DNA of 36,536 nucleotides from an uncultured Eubacteriales bacterium (GCA_902765305.1 CACWZI010000053.1:1-36536), one strand, 5' to 3'. Numbered from the stretch's first letter, positions 16,691 through 24,668 are shown. The notes: generated by a model not told the origin, from the sequence alone. Numbers and translations are program-made.

Positions 16691-17686
16691 TTAGAAGCCG
16701 AAGGACTCCCAGTTGTCCACGGTGACGGCCAGGTAGCCATCGCCAAAGATGAAGTTCTTGCCCTTGCCGTTGTCGGCGATGTGCACGGAGTGATAGCCCT
16801 CCTCGCCCAGGTCGGAGCCCTCGCCGACTTCCTCGCCGGCGAACAGCTTCATGGCGGTGTTCAGCTGCACCTTGGCGGTGACGGAAGCATCCCACAGGGC
16901 GACGGACTTCAGGGTGCCGCTCTTCAGATAGTCGGAGACCTCAGCGGGCATGGCCACGGAGATTGCGAACATCTGGCCGGTCAGGCCCATCTCCTCGATG
17001 GCGCGGGCGGCGCCGGGGGCGTCGAAGGAGCCGGTGCCGAGGATGCCCTTCAGGTTCGGATACTTCTGCTTCAGCTGCATGGTCAGGTTGTAGGCTTCCT
17101 GGGCGTCGGAGTTGTCCTCGACGCGCTTGTCGTCCACCAGCACCAGGTTAGGATAGGCGGCCTCGGCGCGGGCCACGGCGGCGTCAGCCCAGTTGTTCTG
17201 GGATTCCATCGTCATGGAGCCGACCATGGTGATGTACTCGCCCTCTTCACCCATCTGCGCGGCCAGCTCGTCCATCAGGAAGGCGCCCAGGCCGGCCTCG
17301 TCGAAGGCCTCGATGTCGAAGTCGACGTTTTCCATGCCGGAGGCCTCGGTGGCGATCACGATGATGCCCTTTTCACGGGCGGTCTTGCAGATCTCCTCGC
17401 AGGCGTCGGGATCGTTTGGGGAGAAGCACAGGATGTCGATGCCCTGGTTGACCAGATCGGTCATGATGCCCACCTGCTCGGCGGCGTCGACGGTGGTGCC
17501 ACCCTTGTAGATGACGTCGATGCCGTTGTCGGCAGCCCACTGCTCAACGCCCTGCTGCACGTGATCCCACCAGGGCTGGCCGATGACCTTCGGCACGTAG
17601 GCGATCGTGGGGGTCTTCTCGGCGAAAGCGGCGGTCAGAGACATGAGCATCATGACAGCCAGAATCAGTGCGACGAGTTTCTTCAT
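16691..17686 (-). CDS. Sugar-binding protein of an ABC importer (LsrB/RhaS type)
   Basis: A 331-residue exported periplasmic-binding-protein-fold protein. The signal peptide MKKLVALILAVMMLMSLTAAFA ends before EKTP and has no lipobox Cys, so membrane attachment is not evident. The mature part starts TIAYVPKVIGQPWW and includes NQGIDILCFSPNDPDA, MESQNNWADAA and SGTLKSVALWDASVTAKV; the last block resembles LsrB (GTVKEFGLWD). Ligand: likely rhamnose, a methylated deoxysugar, or AI-2. The ATG at 17686 is supported by GGAGGA 8 bases upstream. It is the first gene of the transporter cluster and faces the AraC regulator gene. Confidence 0.88.
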   Translation of the reverse strand: MKKLVALILAVMMLMSLTAAFAEKTPTIAYVPKVIGQPWWDHVQQGVEQWAADNGIDVIYKGGTTVDAAEQVGIMTDLVNQGIDILCFSPNDPDACEEICKTAREKGIIVIATEASGMENVDFDIEAFDEAGLGAFLMDELAAQMGEEGEYITMVGSMTMESQNNWADAAVARAEAAYPNLVLVDDKRVEDNSDAQEAYNLTMQLKQKYPNLKGILGTGSFDAPGAARAIEEMGLTGQMFAISVAMPAEVSDYLKSGTLKSVALWDASVTAKVQLNTAMKLFAGEEVGEGSDLGEEGYHSVHIADNGKGKNFIFGDGYLAVTVDNWESFGF

Positions 17687-17792
17687 AGTGATATTCCTCC
17701 TTGTTTTTTTATAACCTCCGCCCTCGGCGGAAATCATCGCTCCGGGACAGGGGACATAGCATCCCCATTACCATTGTTAACTTTCAACTACA

Positions 17793-17849
17793 ACTATAGC
17801 AAAAGGGGACATAAAACACAATTAACAATTTAAGTATGAAGTTGTATAT
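17793..17849 (-). promoter_or_regulatory. Promoter and operator of the binding-protein operon
   Basis: On the minus strand the -10 box TATAGT (17793-17798, preceded by TTTTGC) has a weak -35 TTGTGT (17816-17821) at 17 bases. Directly upstream, 17825-17849 repeats the operator found before the UroD-family gene: 19 of 25 positions are identical, and the 26-base distance to the -10 box is the same. The position next to a poor -35 box fits an AraC-type activator. Confidence 0.72.
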
Positions 17850-17876
17850 TTTTAAGGTAATAATGGGTGAGTTCGG

Positions 17877-17905
17877 TGGACAAATGGCCGGAGATGTTGT
17901 ATAAT
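17877..17905 (+). promoter_or_regulatory. Promoter of the first AraC regulator gene
   Basis: TGGACA (17877-17882) and TATAAT (17900-17905) are 17 bases apart, and the start codon lies 24 bases downstream. The operator at 17825-17849 lies just upstream, so the regulator may also control itself. Confidence 0.7.
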
Positions 17906-17929
17906 TTTGATGTAAGGCGGTGAGAACCC

Positions 17930-18835
17930 ATGCGCAGCAACTATTACGCGGACGACCTGGAGCACGACATCGTGGGCAGCGTGCCCCACGACGTGTACTA
18001 TCTGGCGCCCCGGGCGGTAGACCCGAACAGCCTGTACATCCAGGTGAACCGGGCGGGCATCGTGCTGAAAACGCCCACGGACTTCCTGATCAGCCGGGAC
18101 GACGCCTATCCCTACAGCATGATCCACTGCGTGATGTACGGCAAGGGCACGGTGTCCACCCGGGGGCACACCTTCGGCGTGCACGCCGGGCAGCTGTTCG
18201 TGATGGCCAGCAACGAGGGCCACATGTATTCCACCGACCCCAAGGACCCGCTGGGGCTGGTGTGGGTGGAGTACGCCGGGGGCAACAGCGCCCAGCTGAC
18301 CCGCCACATACTGGACCTGGGCGGCCCGATCTACGAGGGCGGGGCCTTCACCGACGTGATGAACCTGTGCACCTCGTTTCTCTACCAGGCGCACCAGGAG
18401 GGCCCGGGCATCAGCATGCTGCTTTACAACATACTGATGACGCTGTGCAAGCGGGTGGAGATCGAAAACAACGGCCATCCGGTGAATCATAAGATACTGA
18501 AGTACATCGACGAGAACATCGACCACCGCCTGACGCTGACGGAGATCGCCCAGACCTTCGGCTACCATCCGGCCTACTTCTCGAACCTGTTCTCCAGGAC
18601 CGTGGGCACCACCTTTTCCAAGTATGTGATGAGCCGCAAGATCAGCCACGCCTGCTACCTGCTGGAGACCACGTCCTGGCCCGTGGAGCGCATCGCCCAG
18701 GAGCTGGGCTTCTGCGATACCAGCCACTTCATACAGCGCTTCAAGGCCATCCAGCAGGTGACCCCCATCGCCTACCGAAACGGCAGCGTGCTGTACCAGA
18801 AGAAGCACGGCGGCGCGGGGGCGAGAAGGATATAG
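17930..18835 (+). CDS. AraC-family transcriptional regulator of the deoxysugar operon
   Basis: A 301-residue regulator with an N-terminal cupin-like sensor half (MIHCVMYGKGTVSTRGHTFGV and HAGQLFVMASNEGHMY are sugar-binding jelly-roll blocks) and a C-terminal double helix-turn-helix from about residue 190. The first HTH is LTEIAQTFGYHPAYFSNLFSR and the second is PVERIAQELGFCDTSHFIQRF, the AraC signature. AAGGCGGTGAG precedes the ATG. It is divergent from the binding-protein gene and is separated from it only by the shared operator and two promoters, so it most likely controls the transporter, the UroD-family gene and itself in response to the imported sugar. Confidence 0.9.
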   Translation: MRSNYYADDLEHDIVGSVPHDVYYLAPRAVDPNSLYIQVNRAGIVLKTPTDFLISRDDAYPYSMIHCVMYGKGTVSTRGHTFGVHAGQLFVMASNEGHMYSTDPKDPLGLVWVEYAGGNSAQLTRHILDLGGPIYEGGAFTDVMNLCTSFLYQAHQEGPGISMLLYNILMTLCKRVEIENNGHPVNHKILKYIDENIDHRLTLTEIAQTFGYHPAYFSNLFSRTVGTTFSKYVMSRKISHACYLLETTSWPVERIAQELGFCDTSHFIQRFKAIQQVTPIAYRNGSVLYQKKHGGAGARRI

Positions 18836-18843
18836 GAATATGA

Positions 18844-18884
18844 CAGTGAACAGGGGAACGGCAAAGCCGTTCCCCTGTTCACTG
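18844..18884. terminator. Perfect 19-bp hairpin between convergent genes
   Basis: Arms at 18844-18862 and 18866-18884 are exactly complementary around an AAA loop. The hairpin fills the 59-base gap between the AraC gene and the FucU-like gene, which end toward each other. It is a likely bidirectional terminator, although no long T-run follows. Confidence 0.65.
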
Positions 18885-18894
18885 CTATATTGTA

Positions 18895-19275
18895 TTACTT
18901 CACGACACCCTTCTGCAAAATCACGTTGGCGTACAGCGCCGCTTCGCTGGTGGCGATGATGACATAGGCCTTCTTCGCTTCCTCATAGAACGCAAAACGC
19001 TCGATGTGGCCGATCTTCGTGCCGGGCTCGTACTTCTCGACGATCTTCGCGTATTCGTCCCAGATGGGGGTCTCCACCGGGTCGCCGGGCACGACCTCCA
19101 TCAGGCTGACAGGCGCTTCCACGTAGGGGTCCAGCGGGAAGAACTTCAGTATGGCGTCCAGGATCTCGGGCACGCCGTGGCCGTCCAGGCGCACCAGCTT
19201 GCAGTCCTTCGCCATGGCCGCCGCCGGGAAGTTGCCGTCGCCGATCACCAGCGTGTCGCCGTGGCCCATCTCCAT
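18895..19275 (-). CDS. fucU: FucU/RbsD-family sugar mutarotase, short N-terminus
   Basis: Catalyses anomer interconversion of L-fucose. EMGHGDTLVIGDGNFPAA is the FucU/RbsD signature with the catalytic His, and the C-terminal YANVILQKGVV matches the family. From the first ATG it has 126 residues against about 140 in E. coli FucU. The missing piece is the N-terminal helix. The frame is open upstream and encodes ...KKGCVPLKIL before MEMGHGD, so part of the helix sequence is present but without an ATG, GTG or TTG. No clear ribosome site stands before ATG 19275. A rare ATT start (19311) or a small deletion could explain this. It follows fucI by 92 bases, with a hairpin in the gap. Confidence 0.82.
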   Translation of the reverse strand: MEMGHGDTLVIGDGNFPAAAMAKDCKLVRLDGHGVPEILDAILKFFPLDPYVEAPVSLMEVVPGDPVETPIWDEYAKIVEKYEPGTKIGHIERFAFYEEAKKAYVIIATSEAALYANVILQKGVVK

Positions 19276-19313
19276 CAGGATCTTCAGAGGAACACAACCT
19301 TTCTTGTAAATGC

Positions 19314-19355
19314 TTGGCCCTTTTCCCTGAAATGTATTTCAGGGAAAAAGGCCAA
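19314..19355 (-). other. Hairpin between fucI and the fucU-like gene
   Basis: Arms at 19314-19333 and 19336-19355 are complementary with one mismatch and a tight apex. The structure starts 12 bases past the fucI stop. It is a partial terminator or mRNA-stabilising element, and it abuts the unusual start region of the fucU-like gene. Confidence 0.55.
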
Positions 19356-19367
19356 CTATTTATTGAA

Positions 19368-21170
19368 TTACTTCTTGTAGAACGGGCCGTAGTTGGCGCA
19401 GGCGCGATAGTCGGCGCCCTCCTTGTCCATGCCGAAGGCGTTCCAGGCCGCGGGCCGGAAGATCTTCGAGACGGGCACGTTGTGCATGGCCACGGGGATG
19501 CGCAGCATGGAGCAGAAGGTGATCAGGTCGGCGCCGATGTGGCCGTAGCTGATCGCGCCGTGGTTGGCGCCCCAGTTGTTCATCACGTCGTAGGCGGTCT
19601 TGAAGGGGCTGCCCTCGACGCCGTCGCAGCGGGGGGTGAACCAGGTGCAGGGCCAGGTGTAGTCGGTGCGCTTCCACAGGGTGTCGGTCACCTCGTCGGG
19701 CAGGGCCACGGTCCAGCCCTCGGCGATCTGCAGCATCGGGCCCAGGCCGTCCACCAGGTTCAGGCGGATCATCGTGGCGGGCATCTCGCAGTCGGTCACG
19801 AAGCGGCTGGAGTATCCGCCGCCGCGGAAGTAGCCCAGGTCGGCGTAGTTCCAGGTGGTGTTCTTCATGATGGCTTCCTGGTCTTCCTCGGTGACCTCGT
19901 ACCAGGGCTTCATGACGCGGTTGCCGTCCTTGTCGCGGGCCTGGCCGTTGGCGTCCAGGCAGCACGCGCCGGAGTTGATCAGGTGGATGAAGCCGCCGTT
20001 CTCCTTGGCCTTGCCCTCCAGCTCATAGCCGGTGCAGCGCTTGACGGCCTCGGGGCTCCAATAGGTGCGCACGTCGGCGAACATCTGGGCGCGGTTGGTC
20101 AGCAGCTTCATGAACAGCATGCCCAGGCCGTTCAGCACGTCGTTCTCGGTGGCGAACACATAGGGCTCGCGGGCGCCGTTGTGGTCGAAGGACGTGTTCA
20201 GCATGGCCTCGGGATAGTCGCAGTTCGGATAGAAGTCGGTCCACTGGCGCTGGCCCTGGAAGCCGCCGGCGATGGCGTTGTGGCCCACGGCCTCTTCCTC
20301 GTTGCCCTTGGGCAGGTTGGGGTTGCCGTTGAGCAGGTCCTTGATGATCAGGTACATCTTCAGGGTGAACTCCCAATCCTTGTCCTTGTCCTCGCGGCTC
20401 TTCTGCAGGGATTCGGGGTTCTTGTCGAAGCCCTCGATGACGTTCTTCTCGGCCCACTTCTTCAGCTTCTTGTATTCCTTCTCGTCGTAGATGCCCAGCG
20501 TCATGCGGCGGATGACCTCGACCTCGTCGACGCTCTCAACGCGCATGCCCAGGTATTCCTCGATGAACTTGGAATCGATGATGGAGCCGCCGATGCCCAT
20601 CGTGATGGCGCCGATCTGCAAATAGCTCTTGCCCCGCATGGTGGCGGCGGCGACGGCCGCGCGGCCGAACCGGAGCAGCTTTTCCTTCACGTCCTCGGGG
20701 ATGGAGGTGTCGTCGGCCTCCTGGACCTCATGGCCGTAGATGCCGAAGGCGGGCAGGCCCTTCTGGGCGTGGGTGGCCAGCACGGAGGCCAGGTATACCG
20801 CGCCGGGGCGCTCGGTGCCGTTGAAGCCCCAGACGGCCTTGATGGTGTTGCGGTCCATGTCCATGGTCTCGGAGCCGTAGCACCAGCAGGGGGTCACGGT
20901 CAGGGTGATGGCGACGCCTTCGTGGCGGAACTTCTCCTCGCAGGCGGCGGCCTCGGCCACGCGGCCGATGGTGGTGTCGGCGATGACCACCTTCACGGGC
21001 TCGCCGTTGGAGTAGCGCAGGTTCTCCTCAAACAGCTTCGCGGCGGACTTGGCCATGTTCATGGTCTGGTCCTCCAGGCTCTCGCGCACCTTCAGCGCGC
21101 CGCGGCGGCCGTCGATGGTGGGCCGGATGCCGATGACCGGGTAGCTGCCCAGGTATCTGTTCTTTGCCAT
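19368..21170 (-). CDS. fucI: L-fucose isomerase
   Basis: Manganese-dependent cytoplasmic isomerase that converts L-fucose to L-fuculose; it often also acts on D-arabinose. The 600 residues match the family size (E. coli 591). The N-terminus [20 protein letters not shown], the central [11 protein letters not shown]...[16 protein letters not shown]...ATENDVLNG blocks that hold the metal ligands, and [20 protein letters not shown] near the C-terminus are all conserved. The ATG at 21170 has AAGGAGGA 9 bases upstream; an in-frame TTG nine bases earlier touches that site. It is transcribed with the fucU-like gene and is divergent from an AraC regulator. Fuculokinase and fuculose-phosphate aldolase are not in the window. 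Confidence 0.95.
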   Translation of the reverse strand: MAKNRYLGSYPVIGIRPTIDGRRGALKVRESLEDQTMNMAKSAAKLFEENLRYSNGEPVKVVIADTTIGRVAEAAACEEKFRHEGVAITLTVTPCWCYGSETMDMDRNTIKAVWGFNGTERPGAVYLASVLATHAQKGLPAFGIYGHEVQEADDTSIPEDVKEKLLRFGRAAVAAATMRGKSYLQIGAITMGIGGSIIDSKFIEEYLGMRVESVDEVEVIRRMTLGIYDEKEYKKLKKWAEKNVIEGFDKNPESLQKSREDKDKDWEFTLKMYLIIKDLLNGNPNLPKGNEEEAVGHNAIAGGFQGQRQWTDFYPNCDYPEAMLNTSFDHNGAREPYVFATENDVLNGLGMLFMKLLTNRAQMFADVRTYWSPEAVKRCTGYELEGKAKENGGFIHLINSGACCLDANGQARDKDGNRVMKPWYEVTEEDQEAIMKNTTWNYADLGYFRGGGYSSRFVTDCEMPATMIRLNLVDGLGPMLQIAEGWTVALPDEVTDTLWKRTDYTWPCTWFTPRCDGVEGSPFKTAYDVMNNWGANHGAISYGHIGADLITFCSMLRIPVAMHNVPVSKIFRPAAWNAFGMDKEGADYRACANYGPFYKK

Positions 21171-21247
21171 GTGAATCAATCCTCCTTAAAATAACTGTCA
21201 AATCGGACAATAGAATTGCCGACACTGCGGTTAATTCCAATATAACA

Positions 21248-21277
21248 TTGATTTCCGGTCCTGTATTGTGCTATAAT
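21248..21277 (+). promoter_or_regulatory. Promoter of the second AraC regulator gene
   Basis: TTGATT (21248-21253) and TATAAT (21272-21277) are 18 bases apart. In the same 151-base divergent region, the stretch 21210-21245 has loose dyad symmetry around GAATT and AATTC and is a candidate operator for fucI control. No confident fucI promoter was found. Confidence 0.6.
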
Positions 21278-21321
21278 GGCAAAAAATAGGACGATATTCA
21301 CCATTTTGGTATGGAGGCAGT

Positions 21322-22167
21322 ATGCATTACCTGGACTACAACGAACAGATACAGCACCGTACCGGGGATTTCCCGCTGGCCTGGTATCCGGTGGATGTTC
21401 ACCACGAGCGCTACCGCATGCCGATGCACTGGCACCGGGAGACGGAGCTGATCTGGGTGCGCAGCGGACGTCTGAGCCTGTACATCGACGACCGGGAGGT
21501 CCTGGCCGAGCCGGGGGACCTGATGCTGATCGCCGGGGGCGTGGTCCACGGCGGCGAGCCGGAGGACTGTGTCTACGAGTGCGCGGTGTTCGACGCGGGC
21601 CTGATGCTGGGGCAGGACGCCTGCGCCCGGCGGCTGAAGGGGGTGCTGAACCACAGCATATTCCTGAAGGCGGCGGACATCGACGCCGACGAGGCCCTCA
21701 GAGGCGCGACGGTAGGGCTGTTCGGGCGCTGCCGGGACGGGGTGGATGAAAACGTGCTGGAGATCACCGGCAGCCTGTACGCGCTGTTCGGCGCGCTGAT
21801 GCGCTGCCGGGACAGGGCCGTGCTGGACACCCCCTCCGCCCGCTTCGGGCAGAAGGCCGAGCAGCTGAAGCCGGCGCTGGAGTACATCGAGACCCACTAC
21901 GGCCAGGGCATCACCCTGGAGGAGCTGGCGCGGCTGACGGGCATGTCGCCCAAGTACTTCTGCCGCTTCTTCAAGACGATCGTCCACCGCTCGCCCATCG
22001 ACTACGTGAACTACTACCGGGTGGAGTGCGCCAGCCACTTTTTGACCAGCGGCGACATGACCGTGGCCGAGATCGCCCAGCACTGCGGCTACAACGATTC
22101 CAGCTTCTTCATCAAGCAGTTCAGGAAATACAAGGGCACCACGCCGAAGAAGTACCGGATGGTATGA
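21322..22167 (+). CDS. AraC-family regulator, probably of fucI-fucU
   Basis: A 281-residue regulator. The N-terminal cupin half has PMHWHRETELIWVRSGRLSL and EPGDLMLIAGGVVHGG, typical of sugar-sensing AraC proteins. The C-terminal half carries the two HTH motifs: LEELARLTGMSPKYFCRFFK and VAEIAQHCGYNDSSFFIKQF, followed by KGTTPKKYR. GGAGGCAG precedes the ATG. It is divergent from fucI, so regulation of the fucose genes is the simplest reading. Its 3' end runs into the REP array 27 bases later. Confidence 0.9.
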   Translation: MHYLDYNEQIQHRTGDFPLAWYPVDVHHERYRMPMHWHRETELIWVRSGRLSLYIDDREVLAEPGDLMLIAGGVVHGGEPEDCVYECAVFDAGLMLGQDACARRLKGVLNHSIFLKAADIDADEALRGATVGLFGRCRDGVDENVLEITGSLYALFGALMRCRDRAVLDTPSARFGQKAEQLKPALEYIETHYGQGITLEELARLTGMSPKYFCRFFKTIVHRSPIDYVNYYRVECASHFLTSGDMTVAEIAQHCGYNDSSFFIKQFRKYKGTTPKKYRMV

Positions 22168-22193
22168 GACCTGCGGCAACCATGTAGCGGCCA

Positions 22194-22639
22194 TGTAGCG
22201 GCGACTATCAGTCGCCATGGTAACTCAACGCAAGGGGTGACGAGTGGCGGCAGATTGCCGCCGCTACGAAAAACACCCCGTGTAGCGGCGACTATCAGTC
22301 GCCACAGCAACCCAGCGGGAGGGGGTAACGGTGGCGGCAGATTGCCGCCGCTACGAAGAACACCCCGTGTAGAGGCGACTATCAGTCGCCACAGCAACCC
22401 AACGGGAGGGGGTAACGGTGGCGGCAGATTGCCGCCGCTACGAAAAACACCCCGTGTAGCGGCGACTATCAGTCGCCACAGCAACCCAGCGCAAGGGGTG
22501 ACGGCAGCGGCAGGTTGCCGCCGCTACGAAGAACAACCCCATGTAGAGGCGACTATCAGTCGCCACAGCAACCCAGCGGAAGAGGGTAACGGTGGCGGCA
22601 GATTGCGACACTAAGTTAGTCCTTCAGGGCCGCCGCTAC
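22194..22639. repeat. REP-type palindromic array, left half (five units plus variant end)
   Basis: Five copies of the palindrome GGCGACTATCAGTCGCC start at 22200, 22287, 22374, 22461 and 22548, an exact 87-base period. Each alternates with a second palindrome, GGCGGCAGATTGCCGCC or a close variant, joined by GCTACGAARAACA and CAGCAACCCA-type spacers. The last unit (22592-22639) is different: its second palindrome is split by a 20-odd-base insert containing GTCCTTCAGGG. Long equal spacing and inner palindromes mark it as a BIME-like array rather than a CRISPR. Open frames across it are chance products. Confidence 0.93.
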
Positions 22640-23079
22640 GGGGTATAATACCTGTCTTCAATCCATTTTGCCGGATTGTTTTCCATATATTCCCATATGT
22701 GCTGATAATCTGCCTCGCTACGAACGACATGATCATAAAATGACTTCTGCCATACGGATTCGCCTGCACGGCGGGTAACATATCGCTTGTATTGGCTTAC
22801 AATCGTTGATACAGTTGCATTGGAACAATGCAGGCTTATCAGGATATGTACATGATTTGGCATGATTACATATTTCTCTATGTGTACGCCGGTATATATG
22901 ATGTCGATTTGACAAAGCGCATCTTTCACTATTTCGCCGATTTCACTGATTGCCATTGTTTGAGAATTGGCAAACAGACAGAGTCTGTCACGAGCGCAGA
23001 GGGTCAAAAAATAAATACCATTGGAAGCATAATCATATGTTTGCATGCGGTTTGTTTTTCGGCGGAACCCTTTATCCAT
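22636..23079 (-). CDS. REP-associated tyrosine transposase (IS200-like, RAYT)
   Basis: A 147-residue Y1 transposase of the IS200/TnpA-REP kind. The metal-binding HUH motif is NHVHIL (His76, His78), and the likely nucleophile is Tyr115 in SFYDHVVRSEADY, the position I recall for E. coli TnpA-REP. These single-strand nucleases cut at REP palindromes. The gene lies between two REP arrays that share repeat sequence, as expected for a RAYT. AGGAGG lies 7 bases before the ATG. Its stop codon is the TAG of the repeat's GTAGCGGC end, so the coding sequence runs directly into the left array. It looks intact. Confidence 0.92.
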   Translation of the reverse strand: MDKGFRRKTNRMQTYDYASNGIYFLTLCARDRLCLFANSQTMAISEIGEIVKDALCQIDIIYTGVHIEKYVIMPNHVHILISLHCSNATVSTIVSQYKRYVTRRAGESVWQKSFYDHVVRSEADYQHIWEYMENNPAKWIEDRYYTP

Positions 23080-23103
23080 ACGAAAGCCTCCTGTTCTGCG
23101 ATT

Positions 23104-23411
23104 TGTGGCGGCAGATTGCCGCCGCTACGGAGGAACAACCCCGTGTAGCGGCGACTATCAGTCGCCACAGTACCCAACACAAGGGGTAACGGTGGCGGCA
23201 GATTGCCGCCGCTACGGAGAACAACCCCGTGTAGCGGCGACTATCAGTCGCCATGGCAACCCAGCGCAGGGTAACGATGCCGGCAGATTGCCGCCGCTAC
23301 GGAGAACAACCCCGTGTAGCGGCGACGATCAGTCGCCAGGGCAAACCAACGCAGGATGAACCCGTGGCGGCAGATAGCGACACGAAGTCAGTCCTTCAGG
23401 GCCGCCGCTAC
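23104..23411. repeat. REP-type palindromic array, right half (three units plus variant end)
   Basis: The same two palindromes as the left array, in the same orientation. The GGCGAC(T/G)ATCAGTCGCC element starts at 23150, 23236 and 23321 (periods 86 and 85). The array ends in the same variant unit (23364-23411), which is identical to the left variant at 45 of 48 positions. The remainder of the gap to 23445 shows nothing further. Confidence 0.93.
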
Positions 23412-23444
23412 AGGCGATGCGCAGATCCAATGAGGGGAAAGCAA

Positions 23445-23469
23445 CCCCGCGACCATAATGGTCGCGGGG
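23445..23469 (-). terminator. Terminator-like hairpin after the second binding-protein gene
   Basis: CCCCGCGACCAT (23445-23456) pairs exactly with ATGGTCGCGGGG (23458-23469). On the minus strand it is followed by TTGCTTT, a weak T-run. It lies 45 bases past the binding-protein stop and closes that operon. Confidence 0.65.
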
Positions 23470-23513
23470 CTGCCCCTGTCAATCACTGATCGACTGTGCG
23501 TCGTTCAGTGGGA

Positions 23514-24560
23514 TCAGTCGTACAGGTTGATGGCGATGTCGTCGTCATTCATGTTCTCGGCGGTGTACCACTGGCAGCCGGTGTCGATGTCCTCGACGGC
23601 CTCGCCGTTGGCAGCCTTGACCATGGTGTCGACCAGCGCCTCGCCCATGGCGAAGGGGGCCTGGGTGATGGCGCCCAGGAAGGTGCCGTCGGCGACGGCG
23701 GCCTTGATGACAGCGCCGGAGTCGAAGCCCGCGCCGATGACCTGGCCTTCGCCGGTGCCCAGCTTCTGCAGGTTCTCGTTGGCGGTGACCATGGCCTCAG
23801 CGGAGTGCTGGTTGGAGCCATACAGGGCGATGATGTCGCTCTTGTTCAGCAGGTTCTGGCAGTCGATGGCGGACAGCTCAGCGGTGACCTGGGAGGGCAC
23901 CAGGGTCTCGATGACGATCTTGCCGTCGTCCACGGACTCGACCTTGGCGTCGTTGACATACTTCTCGTTGCCTTCCAGCTTCACGGTGTAGCCGTCGGCG
24001 GCGGCCAGCTCACCGATCTTGTCGATGAAGCCCAGGCCGCGCTGGGTGACGGACTCGGAAACGGCGTCCTGCGCGGACACGCCGATGCGCACGGTGCCTT
24101 CGGCGGCAGCGATGCGATCCTTGATCGCGGCATAGACCATCTCGCCGGCCAGGGCGCCAGCGTTGTAGTTGTTGGTGGCGCAGTTGGCCAGGATCGCGCC
24201 TTCGGGAGCGCCGGGCACGCCGGAGTCAAAGCCGATGATCGGGATGCCGGACTCCTGGGCGGTCTTGATGGCGTCCAGGCAGGTCTCGGTGGACAGGGCG
24301 GCCAGGCCGATAGCCTTGGGCGCCGCGTTGATGGCGGAGTTCAGCTGGGACAGCTGCTCGTCGTAGGCGGACTCGTTGGCGGGGCCGACGAAGTTGATCT
24401 CGACGCCGAGCTCAGCAGCCTTGGCCTGGGCGCCGGCCAGCACGGCCTGCCAGTACTGGTGCTGGAAGCCCTTGGACACGATCTCGTAATCCGCGGCGAA
24501 AGCAGCGGTGGCGCTGAAGACCAGCATCAGAGCCAGGACGATAGCCAACATTTTCTTCAT
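23514..24560 (-). CDS. Sugar-binding protein of a second ABC importer (RbsB-like)
   Basis: A 348-residue exported binding protein. The signal peptide MKKMLAIVLALMLVFSATAAFA is followed by ADYEIVSKGFQHQYWQAV. Family blocks include FVGPANESAYDEQLSQLNSAI, IPIIGFDSGVPG and VIGAGFDSGAVIKAAVADGTFLGAITQAPFAMG, the periplasmic-binding-protein-4 pattern for pentoses and hexoses. No lipobox cysteine is seen. GGAGG lies upstream of the ATG. Unlike the first importer, the binding protein is encoded last, 126 bases after the second permease, with a hairpin in the gap. The ligand cannot be named. Confidence 0.88.
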   Translation of the reverse strand: MKKMLAIVLALMLVFSATAAFAADYEIVSKGFQHQYWQAVLAGAQAKAAELGVEINFVGPANESAYDEQLSQLNSAINAAPKAIGLAALSTETCLDAIKTAQESGIPIIGFDSGVPGAPEGAILANCATNNYNAGALAGEMVYAAIKDRIAAAEGTVRIGVSAQDAVSESVTQRGLGFIDKIGELAAADGYTVKLEGNEKYVNDAKVESVDDGKIVIETLVPSQVTAELSAIDCQNLLNKSDIIALYGSNQHSAEAMVTANENLQKLGTGEGQVIGAGFDSGAVIKAAVADGTFLGAITQAPFAMGEALVDTMVKAANGEAVEDIDTGCQWYTAENMNDDDIAINLYD

Positions 24561-24618
24561 GGGGATACCTCCTAAAATGATATTATGTCAACCGCTTTGC
24601 GGTCAAACATCGTGGTAG

Positions 24619-24668
24619 GGATTAGGAATTAGGGGAATCGGCTGACACCATCTCCCGCAGGGGAGATG
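24619..24668. repeat. Short repeat: TTAGG heptamers and a CATCTCCC hairpin
   Basis: ATTAGGAATTAGG (from about 24621) is a short member of the heptamer family. It is followed by an 8-bp hairpin, CATCTCCC (24649-24656) / GGGAGATG (24661-24668), in the gap between permease and binding-protein genes. The hairpin resembles the CCTTCCCC/GGGGAAGG element at the window's right end. Confidence 0.5.

Noticed and set aside
22237-22614. Open reading frames across the left repeat array on both strands
   Set aside because: They exist because the repeat length is a multiple of three; the peptides are repeats of the palindromes with no ribosome site.
22194-23411. CRISPR array
   Set aside because: The period is 85-87 bases, the whole unit including would-be spacers is repeated, each unit has two internal palindromes, and no cas gene is present.
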